Part shown: positions 39,458-50,623 of the stretch, in pieces
Layout of the letters: the number at the start of each line of letters is the position of its first letter
Numbering within the stretch: position 1 is the stretch's first letter
Source: Thalassobacterium sedimentorum
GTDB lineage: Bacteria > Verrucomicrobiota > Verrucomicrobiia > Opitutales > Coraliomargaritaceae
NCBI RefSeq assembly: GCF_031127905.1
Contig: NZ_JARXIC010000017.1
Location: 1-64,000 of the forward strand
Length of the DNA: 64,000 bases
Reading direction: 5' to 3'
Notes under the pieces: model-generated
The model's input: only the letters and a program-made list of their open reading frames with translations
The model's database searches: none
Told to the model about the DNA's origin: nothing
Position numbers and translations under genes: made by a program

Positions 39458-41086
39458 ATGATCACGATTAATCAAGTCTCTCATAATTTCGGTAAGAAAG
39501 TACTCTTCAACCGAATCAACAACGTCATCAACGCACACGACCGAATTGCCTTAGTCGGTTCTAATGGTTCAGGGAAGACCACCCTATTACGCATGCTCAT
39601 GGGCGAAATTGATTGTGATAGTGGCAGCATCGATAAAGCGGACTACGTCAGTGTTGGCTACCTTCCCCAAGATGGTATCTCTGTTTCTGGAAAAACCCTA
39701 TTTGCTGAAGCTCAAAGTGCATTTGGCGACATCTTAGAACTTCAGAAAAATCTGGAGAAAGCGGAAGAGGAGATGTTGGAAATGGATACCTCGACCGATG
39801 AGTATTACGATTTAATCGACCTGATGGGAGAATGGGAGCAGCAACTCGAGGATCATGAACCTGCCAAAATGAAGTCACGAATTGAGCGCATCCTGCTAGG
39901 CATGGGCTTCAAAGAAAGCGACTTCGAGCGCGACACTGGCGAATTTTCAGGCGGTTGGCAAATGCGCATTGCCCTAGCCAAACTGCTCTTGCAAAACCCA
40001 TCCCTGATCATTTTGGACGAACCGACCAATCACCTGGACATCGTCTCCCAGCATTGGGTCGAGCAATACCTAAAGCATTACCAAGGAGCTTTAATCGTCA
40101 TTTCTCACGACCGGGCCTTCCTAGACGAAGTCACCAATCGTACCTTAGAGCTTAAACTTGGTAATCTCACTAGCTTCAAAGGCAATTACAGTTACTATGT
40201 AGCCGAAAGCGAGAAACGCCTCGAAACTCTTCGCAAAGCTTACGCCAATCAGCAAAAGGAAATCAAGGAGGTCAAAGATTGGATCAACCGCTTCCGCTCC
40301 AATGTGAAGAAAGCCAGCATGGTGCAAAGCCGAATCAAAGCACTTGAAAAGATGGAACTCATCACCATTCCCCGTGATGAGAAAAAGATGTTTTTCCGTT
40401 TCCCCAAAGCACCTCCAGCAAGCGCTAAGGTAATCACAATCAAAAATTTACATAAATCCTACGGAGACAATGTCATCTTTGATGGACTTGACTTACGTAT
40501 CGACAAGGGAGATCGCATCGCGGTCGTCGGGGTCAACGGTGCAGGTAAATCGACGCTTGCCCGTATTATGGCTGGGACAGAGCCCTATCAAAGTGGTGAA
40601 GTCGAGAAGGGCATTAATACTGTACTAGGATATTTCGCCCAATCACAGGCCGATGAACTTGATCCTAATAATACGGTGTTGGAAGAAGTTGAAAAAGCAG
40701 CCATCGGAAACGACGACGCCAACCCACGCGGTGCCCTCGGCGCCCTGCTCTTTTCAGGCGACGAAGCACTCAAAAAGACATCTGTGCTTTCAGGTGGTGA
40801 GAAAAATCGAGTCGCTTTAGCCAAAATGTTGATGCATCCGGCCAACTGCATGATTTTGGACGAACCGACCAATCACTTGGACATCAAGTCGAAGGAAGTG
40901 CTGCAAGAAGCCATCAATCTTTATGAGGGCACCGTCATCCTAGTCAGTCACGACCGCGCCTTTCTTGATGGAGTCGTTAATAAGGTGCTGGAAGTCTCTC
41001 CAGGCAGCACCCGCATGCTAACCTGCAACGTGTCCGAATACATTGAGCGCTTGGAACAAGAGACTGCAGAAAAGCTCAATCGCTAG
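39458..41086 (+). CDS. ABC-F family ribosome-associated ATPase
   Basis: This 542-residue protein has two ATPase domains and no membrane part. Domain 1: Walker A GSNGSGKTT, signature FSGGWQMRIALAKLL, Walker B LIILDEPTNHLD. The linker (about 240-310) is charged, as in ABC-F proteins. Domain 2: [40 protein letters not shown] proteins act at the ribosomal E-site to rescue or tune translation. It is closest in plan to YbiT/Uup-type members; a resistance role is not suggested. Confidence 0.93.
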   Translation: MITINQVSHNFGKKVLFNRINNVINAHDRIALVGSNGSGKTTLLRMLMGEIDCDSGSIDKADYVSVGYLPQDGISVSGKTLFAEAQSAFGDILELQKNLEKAEEEMLEMDTSTDEYYDLIDLMGEWEQQLEDHEPAKMKSRIERILLGMGFKESDFERDTGEFSGGWQMRIALAKLLLQNPSLIILDEPTNHLDIVSQHWVEQYLKHYQGALIVISHDRAFLDEVTNRTLELKLGNLTSFKGNYSYYVAESEKRLETLRKAYANQQKEIKEVKDWINRFRSNVKKASMVQSRIKALEKMELITIPRDEKKMFFRFPKAPPASAKVITIKNLHKSYGDNVIFDGLDLRIDKGDRIAVVGVNGAGKSTLARIMAGTEPYQSGEVEKGINTVLGYFAQSQADELDPNNTVLEEVEKAAIGNDDANPRGALGALLFSGDEALKKTSVLSGGEKNRVALAKMLMHPANCMILDEPTNHLDIKSKEVLQEAINLYEGTVILVSHDRAFLDGVVNKVLEVSPGSTRMLTCNVSEYIERLEQETAEKLNR

Positions 41087-41230
41087 CCGATTCTGCGAGG
41101 AATTGACTCGTGCTTCAGTAGTGATTCTGGCCATGCCTGTGTCTAATCCTCCACGCGTTTTAATTTATAAAGTCATTCTGGCTTTTCGGTAAAAATGCGT
41201 TAAATATAGGTATGGGGAGCCAGTCACGCG

Positions 41231-42352
41231 ATGAAATCAGAACCACAGCCTATAGCCCGGAAAGTCTTAATCGTCGATGATGAGCCTCAAAACTTAAAAC
41301 TAGTGGGTGAAATACTGCGCCGGGCCAATATTTCATTCATTCTGGCACTCAATGGTCGCGAAGCACTGGAAGCAGTGCTCACCGAGCAACCCGATCTAAT
41401 TCTACTGGATGTAATGATGCCCGAATTAGATGGCTTTGATGTCTGCGCGAAACTAAAAAGCCTACCAGAAACAGCCAGCATCCCGGTCATTTTCTTGAGT
41501 GCAGCAAGTAGTCCAGCTGAAATAGTGAGCGGATTCACAGCTGGAGCAGTCGATTATATAAAAAAGCCATTTGTAAGAGAAGAACTCCTCGCACGTGTAT
41601 TTACACACCTCAATTTGAGCGCGACCCAAAAGAAGATAAAGGCAGAGGCAGAGGCAAAAGCCGAACTGCTGGCACGTTTGGCACATGATATAAAAAATCC
41701 ATCCGGAGCGATCAAAGGCCTGACCCAGTACATCGCTGAAGAGCTAAAATCCAGTCAGTATGAAAATTTGGAAGAAATGCTCTCAATGACTGAACTCATA
41801 CGAGATTCAGCAGAGGGGATGAGCGACTTGGTCATCGGGATCCTGAACGAGGCCCAAGCAGATGCTGATGCAAGTCAGCGAGTAGTGACCGAAGCCATTC
41901 AAGTCATCGATGTGATCGATTATCTACTCCAGCTCAACTACTTGCAGGCCAAAGAAAAGGATGTCCACTTGAAATTTAATAAAGCATTCACACCGGAGCT
42001 TGCGATCAGTCGCCGCATCCTAGTTGAAATGTTTGATAATTTAATTAATAATGCGATCAAATATTCCAAGCCAGAAAGCACCGTACAAATTAGGCTGATT
42101 CATTCCTTAATACTCCCGCATGGTATGCGTTTTGAAGTTATCGATCAGGCGCAAACCATTGCTCCGGAGCGGCGTGCCACACTCTTTGAAGCTTTTGTGC
42201 GAGCAGACACCTCAGAACTCAGCACCTCACAGTCACATGGTGTTGGCCTGTCCATTGTTCGGCGGCTGGTTACGATGAACAATGGGAAAGTGGGTGTCGA
42301 GCCGCGCGCGAATGATGCCGGTAATCGGTTTTATATTGAACTGCCTCTCTAA
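41231..42352 (+). CDS. Receiver-histidine kinase hybrid
   Basis: This 373-residue cytoplasmic protein has an N-terminal receiver domain (acidic VDDEP, phospho-acceptor Asp60 in LILLDVMMPELDG, Lys in YIKKPF), a short coiled linker, then a kinase core with His152 in LLARLAHDIKNPSGAI and an ATPase domain (LINNAIKYSK; SHGVGLSIVRRLV). It has no output domain. The H-box (HDIKNP) is of the HDxKNP type. It lies 31 bases before the large sensor kinase and likely works with it in a phosphorelay. Confidence 0.9.
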   Translation: MKSEPQPIARKVLIVDDEPQNLKLVGEILRRANISFILALNGREALEAVLTEQPDLILLDVMMPELDGFDVCAKLKSLPETASIPVIFLSAASSPAEIVSGFTAGAVDYIKKPFVREELLARVFTHLNLSATQKKIKAEAEAKAELLARLAHDIKNPSGAIKGLTQYIAEELKSSQYENLEEMLSMTELIRDSAEGMSDLVIGILNEAQADADASQRVVTEAIQVIDVIDYLLQLNYLQAKEKDVHLKFNKAFTPELAISRRILVEMFDNLINNAIKYSKPESTVQIRLIHSLILPHGMRFEVIDQAQTIAPERRATLFEAFVRADTSELSTSQSHGVGLSIVRRLVTMNNGKVGVEPRANDAGNRFYIELPL

Positions 42353-42382
42353 CCAAGTGAATCTAATGCTTTTCTTACTTCC

Positions 42383-45300
42383 GTGAGCATCGCTTCCATT
42401 TCTCTCTTCTGTCACCGATTCTATCGTTGCTTATGTGCTGGAGTCTTAATGGGAATGGCAATAACAGAGGCCGAAGTCGCAGCGCCCCCTCCCCTTGAAG
42501 ACTATCTCATCAAAAACCTCACGACCGATGAGGGACTTCCGATGGATCAGCTCAATTATATTGATGTATCGCAAGAAGGTTTTCTATGGATTGCATCTTT
42601 TGAGGGGCTAATACGTTACGACGGAGTCGATTTTGAGAATCTAAACTATCACGACTATCCACCATTGCGTGGAGGTGCATTTGATCTCTGTGTTGATGAC
42701 GCAAATATTCTCTGGGCCTTCGACACTAACCACCGCTACTTACTTCGATATGCTCAGGGAAGCTTCCAGCACTGGAAAACAGACAAACTAACTGAAGTTG
42801 TTGATTATACACTATTTAAAGATTGGAAAGGTGATGTTGTATTACTCGCCGATAGTGAATTCTATAAAATCCAAGACAATCAGTTAAAGAAGCAAGCGAT
42901 TCCGGGTCTGAAAGACATTTCTATTCATTACGCGATTTTTGCAGAAGATGGCAGCCTTTGGATCGCCGGCAAATCCAGCCAAATACATCACTTGGTGCAG
43001 GGGCAAATGACAGATTTTGATCCTAGAGATCTGGGAGCAAAATCTGGCCGCATCGTAGTGATGGAAACCGGCAACAATGGCTCAATTTGGGCCATATCAG
43101 CTGAAAATGATCTCTTACATTATATAAATGACAAATGGCAGTTAATTCAGGACCCCGCGCTCCAGCAAGCCGGCCTCACACGCGCCATGCATAGTGAAGG
43201 CAACGGGACCCTGTGGATTGGCACTCAAAATGGAATGTTTCGCTACAGCAGCGGCACTGTATCGAAACTCCCTAAGAGCATTCATCAGGACGACGATCAA
43301 GTATTCTCCATTGCAGCGACAGCTGACGGCAGTATCGCATACAGCACTTTCAACAACGGATTAAAGCTAATACAGAGACGTGTGTTTAAAACTTACACAG
43401 GGATGTATGGCTTCAAGTACGGTGTGGTTCGTTGTATCACTCCGATAAATAATACCCATTATTTAATCGGTAGCAGTAATGGTGTCAGTTGCATTAAACA
43501 AAACGAGCGAAATGTCGAAACAGTTTACCCGGAATTGAATGGCATTGATGTGACCGACATTGAAGTCATTTCTGACAATCATATTTTCTTCTCAACATAC
43601 GGACAGGGGCTCTATGAGTACCATGACGGGGAAATGAGGCGCTATACACAGGAGAACGGATTGAGCTCAGATACTTTGTATCAATTAGAAAGTATGCCCG
43701 ACGGTAAACTGGCGATCGGTTCCTACAATGGACTCATGTTCTACGACGGAGATCAATTTGAATGGGCGATTAAAAATAGCGAGCTGCCTTCAGCACTCAT
43801 ACTCTCACTCTTTCAAGATAATGAAACACTCTGGCTGTCGATGGCATCCGGTGGTATCTATGCGTATAAAGCCGGCGAAGTCATTCCTGTCAGCCAAGGC
43901 ACACAACTTGAATCAGCCACCGTATTTCACATCACTAAAGATACCGAAGGAACTCTCTGGGGGGGCTTTAGTGGTGGTATTTTCCGAATTAAAAATGGCC
44001 AAGTCCAAACATTTCAGCTGCCTGCCAATTTCCCTTACAGCAACATTTTTCACGTATGGCGCGATCGCTTTGAAAGCCTGTGGCTCACGACTAATACAGG
44101 ACTCTATCGAGTGGGCCTGAATGATATCATCAGTCCCCAGCCCACCCAGGAATTTCGCTTTCAGAGCTACTATAAAGCCGATGGTCTCCCTTCAAATAAC
44201 ATTACCGCCCTGTCTGAAGTGTATACGAGTCAAGACACATTATGGGTCCCCTTTAGTGGTGGGGTGGTTGAACTCGACCCCATGCGCCTGCATAATAATC
44301 ATTTCACGCCAACGCTCTTAATCGATCATGTCAGAGTCAATGGAATCGAAGTATCGCCGCACAATCTCAGCAATAATATAACTCTAGAATTTGCACCCGA
44401 CCTGCGTAACCTACGTATCGGCTATACAGCTCCTCTCTTTCAAGGAGGTGAGGATGCCATCTTCCGTTATCGCCTAAAAGGTTTCGAAGAATGGCAGGAA
44501 AGTTCTCAGCGTGAAGCGGTTTACAGCAGTCTTCCTCCGGGACACTATACCTTTGAAGTCACCTGCCTGACGGACCCCAATGCCTCAGAGCTCACCACTC
44601 AGCGCGCTCACTTCAGTTTTGAAATACTGCCCCACTTTCACCAAACACTTTGGTTTTATAGTTTGATCGCAGGTATTTTTCTATTAGCCGCCTATTTAAT
44701 ACACAATCTACGCATCGAATCCACACGTCGACATAATGAACAGCTGGAATCACTGGTCGCACAGCGCACACAAGAACTCAAGCATCGCAGCGAAGAACTT
44801 TTAATGGCCAAAGAACACGCAGAATCGGCCAACCGTCTTAAAAGTGAATTTACGGCTAACATCAGTCATGAAATTCGAACTCCCATGAATTCGATAATTG
44901 GTTTCACTGACATCCTGCGTGCCGAACTTAAAGATCCTCCCCATCAGGACTATCTCAATATAGTTTATAAATCAGCCAGCATGCTCATGGCCATGATCAA
45001 CGATCTACTTGATCTGTCCAAAATAGAAGCCAATAAGCTAAAAATGCATCCAGAGGCCTCAAACCTAGTCAAGGAATGCAATGAAACAATTCAAATGCTC
45101 AGTCCTAAATGGAAGCAAAAAGGCCTGATTCTCTCATTCCAATCAACACCCGACTTCCCGCAACATTTATTAATAGATGTGACACGCTTTCGACAAGTCT
45201 TGCTAAACCTAATCGGCAATGCGATCAAATTCACCGACCATGGGACAATTGACATTGAGTTAAAATCCACTCGCGCTTCAAAGACTCACGCAAGCATTTC

Positions 45301-45922
45301 CTTACAAGTCAGGGATTCTGGAATCGGCATTCCTCCAGAAATGCAGACACGTATTTTCAATGCTTTTGAACAGGCAAATAGAGATTATACCCGCAATGGC
45401 ACAGGCTCGGGGCTAGGTCTAGCCATCTCACAAAGGCTGGTTGAAATGATGAATGGAAGCATTTCACTCGCCAGCGAGGAAGGACGCGGCAGCAGCTTCA
45501 CAATCGAACTGCCCAATTTAGTGATCTGTAACAAAGCAACCGCCCCCAACGTTGCCGTGCAAGCGAGTGAGACGCTGACGCCCGAAGCTTCGACGGTGCT
45601 GACTAAAATAAACTCACAGTGGTTACAAAAAGTCATATGCCCACAAAGATTAGGAAAACAGGACTACGAATTCCTCATCCACACATTACAGAACCAGCTA
45701 ATGCCTGCACTGACAAAAATGGACAGCGAGCAATTACTCGCTGCCATTCATGCCATTCAAACGATAAATCAAACGCACAGCCTCGATGAACTCGATGCAC
45801 TCTGCCATTTGGTTAGTGAATATGGTGAACGGATCGATATTTCAGGCAGTCGCCATCTGCGTAATATATTGGCCGAAACCATTCAACAGCAGACAGACGC
45901 ACTGCGCGCACGCCCATCCTAA
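42383..45922 (+). CDS. Periplasmic beta-propeller sensor histidine kinase
   Basis: A 1,179-residue sensor starting at GTG 42383. A signal or anchor segment leads to a two-component propeller (about 40-680; repeats like [36 protein letters not shown]), a Y_Y_Y domain, one transmembrane helix ([20 protein letters not shown], about 760) and a kinase core with His in [19 protein letters not shown] plus an ATPase domain ([32 protein letters not shown]). The C-terminal 120 residues after the kinase are unassigned and lack a receiver. Propeller kinases of this type sense glycans in Bacteroidetes; a polysaccharide signal is plausible here. Confidence 0.88.
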   Translation: MSIASISLFCHRFYRCLCAGVLMGMAITEAEVAAPPPLEDYLIKNLTTDEGLPMDQLNYIDVSQEGFLWIASFEGLIRYDGVDFENLNYHDYPPLRGGAFDLCVDDANILWAFDTNHRYLLRYAQGSFQHWKTDKLTEVVDYTLFKDWKGDVVLLADSEFYKIQDNQLKKQAIPGLKDISIHYAIFAEDGSLWIAGKSSQIHHLVQGQMTDFDPRDLGAKSGRIVVMETGNNGSIWAISAENDLLHYINDKWQLIQDPALQQAGLTRAMHSEGNGTLWIGTQNGMFRYSSGTVSKLPKSIHQDDDQVFSIAATADGSIAYSTFNNGLKLIQRRVFKTYTGMYGFKYGVVRCITPINNTHYLIGSSNGVSCIKQNERNVETVYPELNGIDVTDIEVISDNHIFFSTYGQGLYEYHDGEMRRYTQENGLSSDTLYQLESMPDGKLAIGSYNGLMFYDGDQFEWAIKNSELPSALILSLFQDNETLWLSMASGGIYAYKAGEVIPVSQGTQLESATVFHITKDTEGTLWGGFSGGIFRIKNGQVQTFQLPANFPYSNIFHVWRDRFESLWLTTNTGLYRVGLNDIISPQPTQEFRFQSYYKADGLPSNNITALSEVYTSQDTLWVPFSGGVVELDPMRLHNNHFTPTLLIDHVRVNGIEVSPHNLSNNITLEFAPDLRNLRIGYTAPLFQGGEDAIFRYRLKGFEEWQESSQREAVYSSLPPGHYTFEVTCLTDPNASELTTQRAHFSFEILPHFHQTLWFYSLIAGIFLLAAYLIHNLRIESTRRHNEQLESLVAQRTQELKHRSEELLMAKEHAESANRLKSEFTANISHEIRTPMNSIIGFTDILRAELKDPPHQDYLNIVYKSASMLMAMINDLLDLSKIEANKLKMHPEASNLVKECNETIQMLSPKWKQKGLILSFQSTPDFPQHLLIDVTRFRQVLLNLIGNAIKFTDHGTIDIELKSTRASKTHASISLQVRDSGIGIPPEMQTRIFNAFEQANRDYTRNGTGSGLGLAISQRLVEMMNGSISLASEEGRGSSFTIELPNLVICNKATAPNVAVQASETLTPEASTVLTKINSQWLQKVICPQRLGKQDYEFLIHTLQNQLMPALTKMDSEQLLAAIHAIQTINQTHSLDELDALCHLVSEYGERIDISGSRHLRNILAETIQQQTDALRARPS

Positions 45923-47017
45923 TCAAACTGATTCACACGTGAATTCCGCCAAGCTCCAGCCCTGCTCTCCACATTCCTGAGCAATCTCATTAAAGGCCTG
46001 AATCTCTGCTTCGGAAAAAAGTAAGCCCCCCGCCTTCACAACACGTTCCGCCCAACGTGCTTCAAGTTGTCCTGGCAATAAACAGTTCTCATTACCATGT
46101 CCGAGAATGTCCTCAATCACAGCCTTCACATTCCCAGCCTGATCGCGCCCCTGCGCGAATGCTCCTCCATTGATCGCATCGGGATGAATCACCTGGAAAT
46201 AGAACGCGGGTGTACGCTTCTCTCCTGCAGGAATTTCCCGGCTACGCAGAGTAGGCAGACTTCCGCCGATAAAGGCCCCCACAATCTCATTAATCAGACT
46301 CAAGCCATAGCCTTTATGCGCTCCAAATGGGACAAGCGCTTTCACTAAATTCGCATCGGTAGTTGGGTTGCCCTCAGCATCGACTGCCGCATTCGCTGGC
46401 AGCGGCGTGCCCTCGCGTTGAAACTGCTGCACACGCCCCATCGCAATCACAGAAGTCGCCCAGTCGATAACAATAGGAAAGCCAACAGCATCGGTCGTGG
46501 GAAAGCCCCAACTGTGAGGGTTCGTACCTAATGTGGGATACTTTCCCATAAATGGCACCACTTCTGCCAGCGCAGCTGTGCAGTTAGTATATGCAATGTA
46601 ACCACGCTTGGCAGCTTCCATTACATATCCGCCGCCCCATAAATAGTGGAATGCATTGTCCACCGAAACCTGGCCAATACCATATTCATCCGCCAACTCA
46701 CAAGCGCGGTCGATCGCCTCATATGCAGTGGCCTGCCCCAACTTCTTGTTGGCGTTCCAAATTTCGCTCGCCGCGAAGCGACACGGTAACTTCTCGACTT
46801 CCACCGCTGGTGTGCATCCCCCTGTAGCACTTCCAAACAAATGATCTAAGTGGAGTGCCTTGATCGCATTGTGCGTACGAATACCATGATGCGAGGCAAA
46901 AGCAGAAAAACGAGCCGCTTGCGCAGCTTCATCCTCCGTATAACCGCGGTGCTGATATGCAGCTGAGACAAGCGCATCGTGTTTCTGTTGTGGTACAATA
47001 TAAAATTTTTCAGACAT
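45923..47017 (-). CDS. Ldh-family NAD(P)H oxidoreductase
   Basis: This 364-residue enzyme belongs to the malate/L-lactate/ureidoglycolate dehydrogenase family, unrelated to Rossmann dehydrogenases. Markers are SAFASHHGIRTHNA, the LGTNPHSWGFPT segment, and ALVPFGAHKGYGLSLINEIV. It is last in the hexuronate operon, 69 bases behind the D-2-hydroxyacid dehydrogenase gene. A role on a keto-aldonate (as in 2,3-diketogulonate reductase) is inferred from its neighbours; the exact substrate is unknown. Confidence 0.82.
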   Translation of the reverse strand: MSEKFYIVPQQKHDALVSAAYQHRGYTEDEAAQAARFSAFASHHGIRTHNAIKALHLDHLFGSATGGCTPAVEVEKLPCRFAASEIWNANKKLGQATAYEAIDRACELADEYGIGQVSVDNAFHYLWGGGYVMEAAKRGYIAYTNCTAALAEVVPFMGKYPTLGTNPHSWGFPTTDAVGFPIVIDWATSVIAMGRVQQFQREGTPLPANAAVDAEGNPTTDANLVKALVPFGAHKGYGLSLINEIVGAFIGGSLPTLRSREIPAGEKRTPAFYFQVIHPDAINGGAFAQGRDQAGNVKAVIEDILGHGNENCLLPGQLEARWAERVVKAGGLLFSEAEIQAFNEIAQECGEQGWSLAEFTCESV

Positions 47018-47086
47018 ACTTAAATGTGATAAGAGTAAGGGAAAGATATAACAGGTGTTAAGAGAACGAACGGATCTTTAAAATAA

Positions 47087-48064
47087 TTAAATTAATGCAG
47101 CTGGCGGTTGCACATCATTGACTTGCGCAAGGGCTTTCTCTCCCTTGAGCAGGTTAACCAAATTTTGAGTCGCCATACCTGCTTGACGCTGAACACTCTC
47201 ATATGTGCGTGAACCTACGTGCGGGGTGATAATACAATTTTTAGCACCAAGAAGTGGATGGTCCGCGGGAGGTGGCTCTTGATCCAAAACATCCGCTCCA
47301 TAACCACCTAGTTTGCCGCTCTCGAGTGCCGCCGCGATATCAGCCGTATCCGTCAACTCACCACGCCCACAATTAATCAGAATGGCTCCGTCTTTCATGT
47401 TCTTGATCGTTGACGCACAAATCATGTCGCGCGTCTCCTCAGTCAGATTGGTATGCAAGGACACGATATCACTTTGCCGTAACAACTGAGTAACTCCATC
47501 CGCACGAACAACATTCTGCTCTTTGGCAAATTGCTCTGGCCAGTATAAATCATAGCCAACACATTGCATTCCAAAGGCATTCGCACGAATCACAACTTCA
47601 CGCCCAATACGGCCCAAACCGATAATCCCGATGGTCTTACCCATAATTTCGTGACCAGTCATCCGTTTCCACTGTCCAGATGCGGTGGCATTGGCCTGTT
47701 CCATCAGATTTTTGTTCAGTGCCAGCAATAACATGAACACATGCTCCGCGACTGTAGTATGATTTACGCCCGGACAAAAACTAACCGGAATGTTCTTTTC
47801 CGTGGCATATTTCACATCAATTTTATCTACACCGATGCCATATTTAGCTATAATCTTAAGCTTAGGCAGAGACTTATCGATCACCGCCTGGCTAATCTCA
47901 TCATCACCACAGAGAAAGGCATCAAAATCACCAGCAAGCTCTAACATACGAGCCTCCGAAAGTGGCCCTCGTTCACGGACAATTTCAGCGCCTGTACTTT
48001 CAAGTAATGCATGATGATCGCCGGGACAATCTTGATACGAAGTAGTGGTCAGTAGGATTTTCAT
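47087..48064 (-). CDS. D-2-hydroxyacid dehydrogenase (SerA/2-KGR-like)
   Basis: This 325-residue NAD(P)-dependent dehydrogenase has the Rossmann GLGRIGREVVIRANAFGM, the catalytic Arg in INCGRGELTDTADIAAAL, Glu in QEPPPADHPLL and His in IITPHVGSRTYES. It resembles phosphoglycerate dehydrogenases, but its place in a uronate operon points to reduction of a sugar-derived keto acid such as 2-keto-gluconate. It lies 124 bases behind uxaC. Confidence 0.85.
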   Translation of the reverse strand: MKILLTTTSYQDCPGDHHALLESTGAEIVRERGPLSEARMLELAGDFDAFLCGDDEISQAVIDKSLPKLKIIAKYGIGVDKIDVKYATEKNIPVSFCPGVNHTTVAEHVFMLLLALNKNLMEQANATASGQWKRMTGHEIMGKTIGIIGLGRIGREVVIRANAFGMQCVGYDLYWPEQFAKEQNVVRADGVTQLLRQSDIVSLHTNLTEETRDMICASTIKNMKDGAILINCGRGELTDTADIAAALESGKLGGYGADVLDQEPPPADHPLLGAKNCIITPHVGSRTYESVQRQAGMATQNLVNLLKGEKALAQVNDVQPPAALI

Positions 48065-48188
48065 AATTTATATATCTGGAGCTCCCAACGATAGAACACT
48101 CGAAATTAAATCGATAGTCTGTGTCTAGGCCAGATGCAGTTATTGGAAGTTAGTTTTTGAAAGGATGTTCGACATCCGCATGAATGTG

Positions 48189-49592
48189 CTAGACGCCAGG
48201 AAAATTAAAATAGTTCTTAGCATTGCCGTAACATATATCGGCAACCAGTTTATCGAGCAGTTCCGAATCATCAGGAATCAGGCCAGCTTCGACATCCACA
48301 CCGATAATGGAACAAACAAGACGGCGGAAATATTCATGACGTGGGAAGCTCAAAAAACTTCGTGAATCAGTCAACATCCCCACGAATTTACTGAGCAAGC
48401 CCACACTCGATAAGACATCAATCTGGGTGCGCATACCATCCAGTGTATCCACATGCCACCAGCCTGAACCAAGCTGCATTTTGCCAGCCGTCTGACCATC
48501 TTGATAGCTTCCCATCAAGGTTGCGAGTGGGTATAGTTCGGCTGGATTTAAATGATAGAAAATACATTTCGGCATCGCATCCTCAGTCGCCACGCTATCT
48601 AGAAAGCCCGCGAGGCGACGGATGATCGGCTCATCGAACATCGAATCGTACCCTGTATCCGGCCCCAGCTTCTTGAACATGAGCCCATTAGTATTACGAA
48701 TCGCGCCAAGGTGAAACTGCATCGTCCAACCACGTGCCGCATTCCAACGCGCAACATATTGCATCAAATATGTCATCCATTGGTCAGATTCCTCAGCGGA
48801 GGGCGCTTCACCGGCGCGTAGTTTTTTAAAGATCACTTCGGCCTGCTCTGCGCTACAAGGGCTGAAAGGACAGTATTCCAACCCATGATCAGTCAAACGA
48901 CAGCCTGCTGCATGGAAATAATCATGCCGCGCTTTGAGAGCAGCGACAAAATCACTCGCCGAATTCAGCGACCTGTCACACACAGCTGCCAGTTGATCAG
49001 TCCACACGTTCCAAGCCTGCACATTGACAGTAATCATCGCCTTATCTGGGCGATATGTAGGAAACATCTTGGTCTTCAACTCCCCTGCATTATGCGCAGT
49101 GTGATGCTCCAGTGAATCAATTGGATCATCCGTGGTACCAATCGCACGTATGTCGAATTGCTCACAGATATTGTGCACATTAAAACTATCTTCCGCCAGT
49201 TTGGCATTCGCCAACTCCCAGATCTCGTCGGCCGTCTTCGGCCCCAATACTAGATCTGTATCAAAATAGCGCTTGAGCTCTAAATGCGCCCAATGATGCA
49301 AGGGATTACGCACGGTATCGGGCATGGTTCGTGCCCACGCATCAAATTTCTCCTTAGGTGATGCATCGCCGGTGATAAACGCTTCCGAAATCCCTGCGGC
49401 TCGCATGGCACGCCACTTATAGTGATCGCCCCCTAACCAAACTTGAGCCAGATCAGGAAAACGTGCATTCCCAGCAATATCCTCCGGCGGCAGGTGACAA
49501 TGATAGTCCATGATGGGCTGCTCCGCAGCCACTTCGTGATACAGACGCTGTGCTGTTTTATTGGGAAGAAGGAAATTTTCGTGCAAGTACAT
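48189..49592 (-). CDS. uxaC: Glucuronate isomerase
   Basis: This enzyme isomerises D-glucuronate to fructuronate and D-galacturonate to tagaturonate. The 467-residue length is standard. Visible family segments are MDYHCHLPPEDIAGN with the metal-type HxH, HWAHLELKRYF, RAIGTTDDPIDSLEHH, and late LTDSRSFLSFPRHEYFRRLV. It is second gene of the operon beginning with the SDR gene at 50462. Confidence 0.95.
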   Translation of the reverse strand: MYLHENFLLPNKTAQRLYHEVAAEQPIMDYHCHLPPEDIAGNARFPDLAQVWLGGDHYKWRAMRAAGISEAFITGDASPKEKFDAWARTMPDTVRNPLHHWAHLELKRYFDTDLVLGPKTADEIWELANAKLAEDSFNVHNICEQFDIRAIGTTDDPIDSLEHHTAHNAGELKTKMFPTYRPDKAMITVNVQAWNVWTDQLAAVCDRSLNSASDFVAALKARHDYFHAAGCRLTDHGLEYCPFSPCSAEQAEVIFKKLRAGEAPSAEESDQWMTYLMQYVARWNAARGWTMQFHLGAIRNTNGLMFKKLGPDTGYDSMFDEPIIRRLAGFLDSVATEDAMPKCIFYHLNPAELYPLATLMGSYQDGQTAGKMQLGSGWWHVDTLDGMRTQIDVLSSVGLLSKFVGMLTDSRSFLSFPRHEYFRRLVCSIIGVDVEAGLIPDDSELLDKLVADICYGNAKNYFNFPGV

Positions 49593-49673
49593 AAATGATA
49601 TAAGTGGATCAATGAGACTGGTCTATTTTTGACTAGCTAGTTGAAACGGAAACAAGCGGCATCCAATTCGAGC

Positions 49674-50462
49674 CTAAATCGTCATAGAGGCATAGCCACC
49701 ATCAACAACGATCTCAGAACCATTCATAAAGCTGCCAGCATCACTGGCCAGCAACAAAGTCGCTCCAATCAATTCCTGCGCCTCGCCAAAGCGTTTGGCG
49801 GGCGTATGCCCCATAATTGATGACACACGCTCAGGCGTCAGCACTTTCTTATTTTGCTCTGCAGGAAAAAAGCCAGGGACAATAGTATTAACCCGCACTT
49901 TATATGGTGCCCACTCACGCGCGAGGTTCTTGGACAAATTATGCACAGCCGCCTTAGTCGCAGAATAGGTAAACACGCGTGAGAGTGGAATAATCCCACT
50001 CATCGAACCAATATTAATCATACTACCGCCCTCACCGCGCTCCAGCATGTACTTACCGAATACCTGTGATGCAAACAGCACGGCCTTCAGATTGGTGTCC
50101 AAAATACTATCAAATTCCGCCTCCTCGATATCCAAAACAGGTGTCGGCGAATTGACACCTGCACCATTGACCAAAATATCAATCTGCCCTGATTTTTCCA
50201 ACACTCGATCCAATAAAGCTTGTATCGATGCCTTCGAGTTCACATCCACCTTTTCAAAGTAAGCCCGGCCCCCGGCTGCTTCAATTTTGGCCAATCGCGC
50301 TGCAGCTTTTTCTTCACTGCGACCAACCAGAACTGTTTCTGCGCCTGCAGCAGCAAGCCCTTCGGCCATCGCTCCACAGAGCTCGCCAGTGCCGCCAATA
50401 ACAACGGCCACTTTTTGTTTCAGTCCAAAGAGAGTATCTAGGTAATTTTCGGGATTCGACAT
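49674..50462 (-). CDS. SDR oxidoreductase, probable mannonate oxidoreductase
   Basis: A 262-residue short-chain dehydrogenase: cofactor loop [23 protein letters not shown]-equivalent [11 protein letters not shown], Ser in INIGSMSG, and the catalytic YSATK. The GTGELCG loop is characteristic of the SDR-type fructuronate/mannonate reductases that replace UxuB in many Bacteroidetes and Verrucomicrobia. Lying next to uxaC, it would reduce fructuronate to mannonate. It leads the operon and is divergent from the AraC regulator. Confidence 0.85.
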   Translation of the reverse strand: MSNPENYLDTLFGLKQKVAVVIGGTGELCGAMAEGLAAAGAETVLVGRSEEKAAARLAKIEAAGGRAYFEKVDVNSKASIQALLDRVLEKSGQIDILVNGAGVNSPTPVLDIEEAEFDSILDTNLKAVLFASQVFGKYMLERGEGGSMINIGSMSGIIPLSRVFTYSATKAAVHNLSKNLAREWAPYKVRVNTIVPGFFPAEQNKKVLTPERVSSIMGHTPAKRFGEAQELIGATLLLASDAGSFMNGSEIVVDGGYASMTI

Positions 50463-50623
50463 CCCAGCAGAATAGCAGAATCACCCTGTAATTAAAATGG
50501 ATTGCTCTCTCATAAATTTGCACTATTTCCTCATACTGAACTTCAATTAATTTTGCTCACGCCACCTACAGTCAGAATCGAAAAGATAGTCGTCCTAGTC
50601 ACAGCATTAAAAAGAAACAAACA

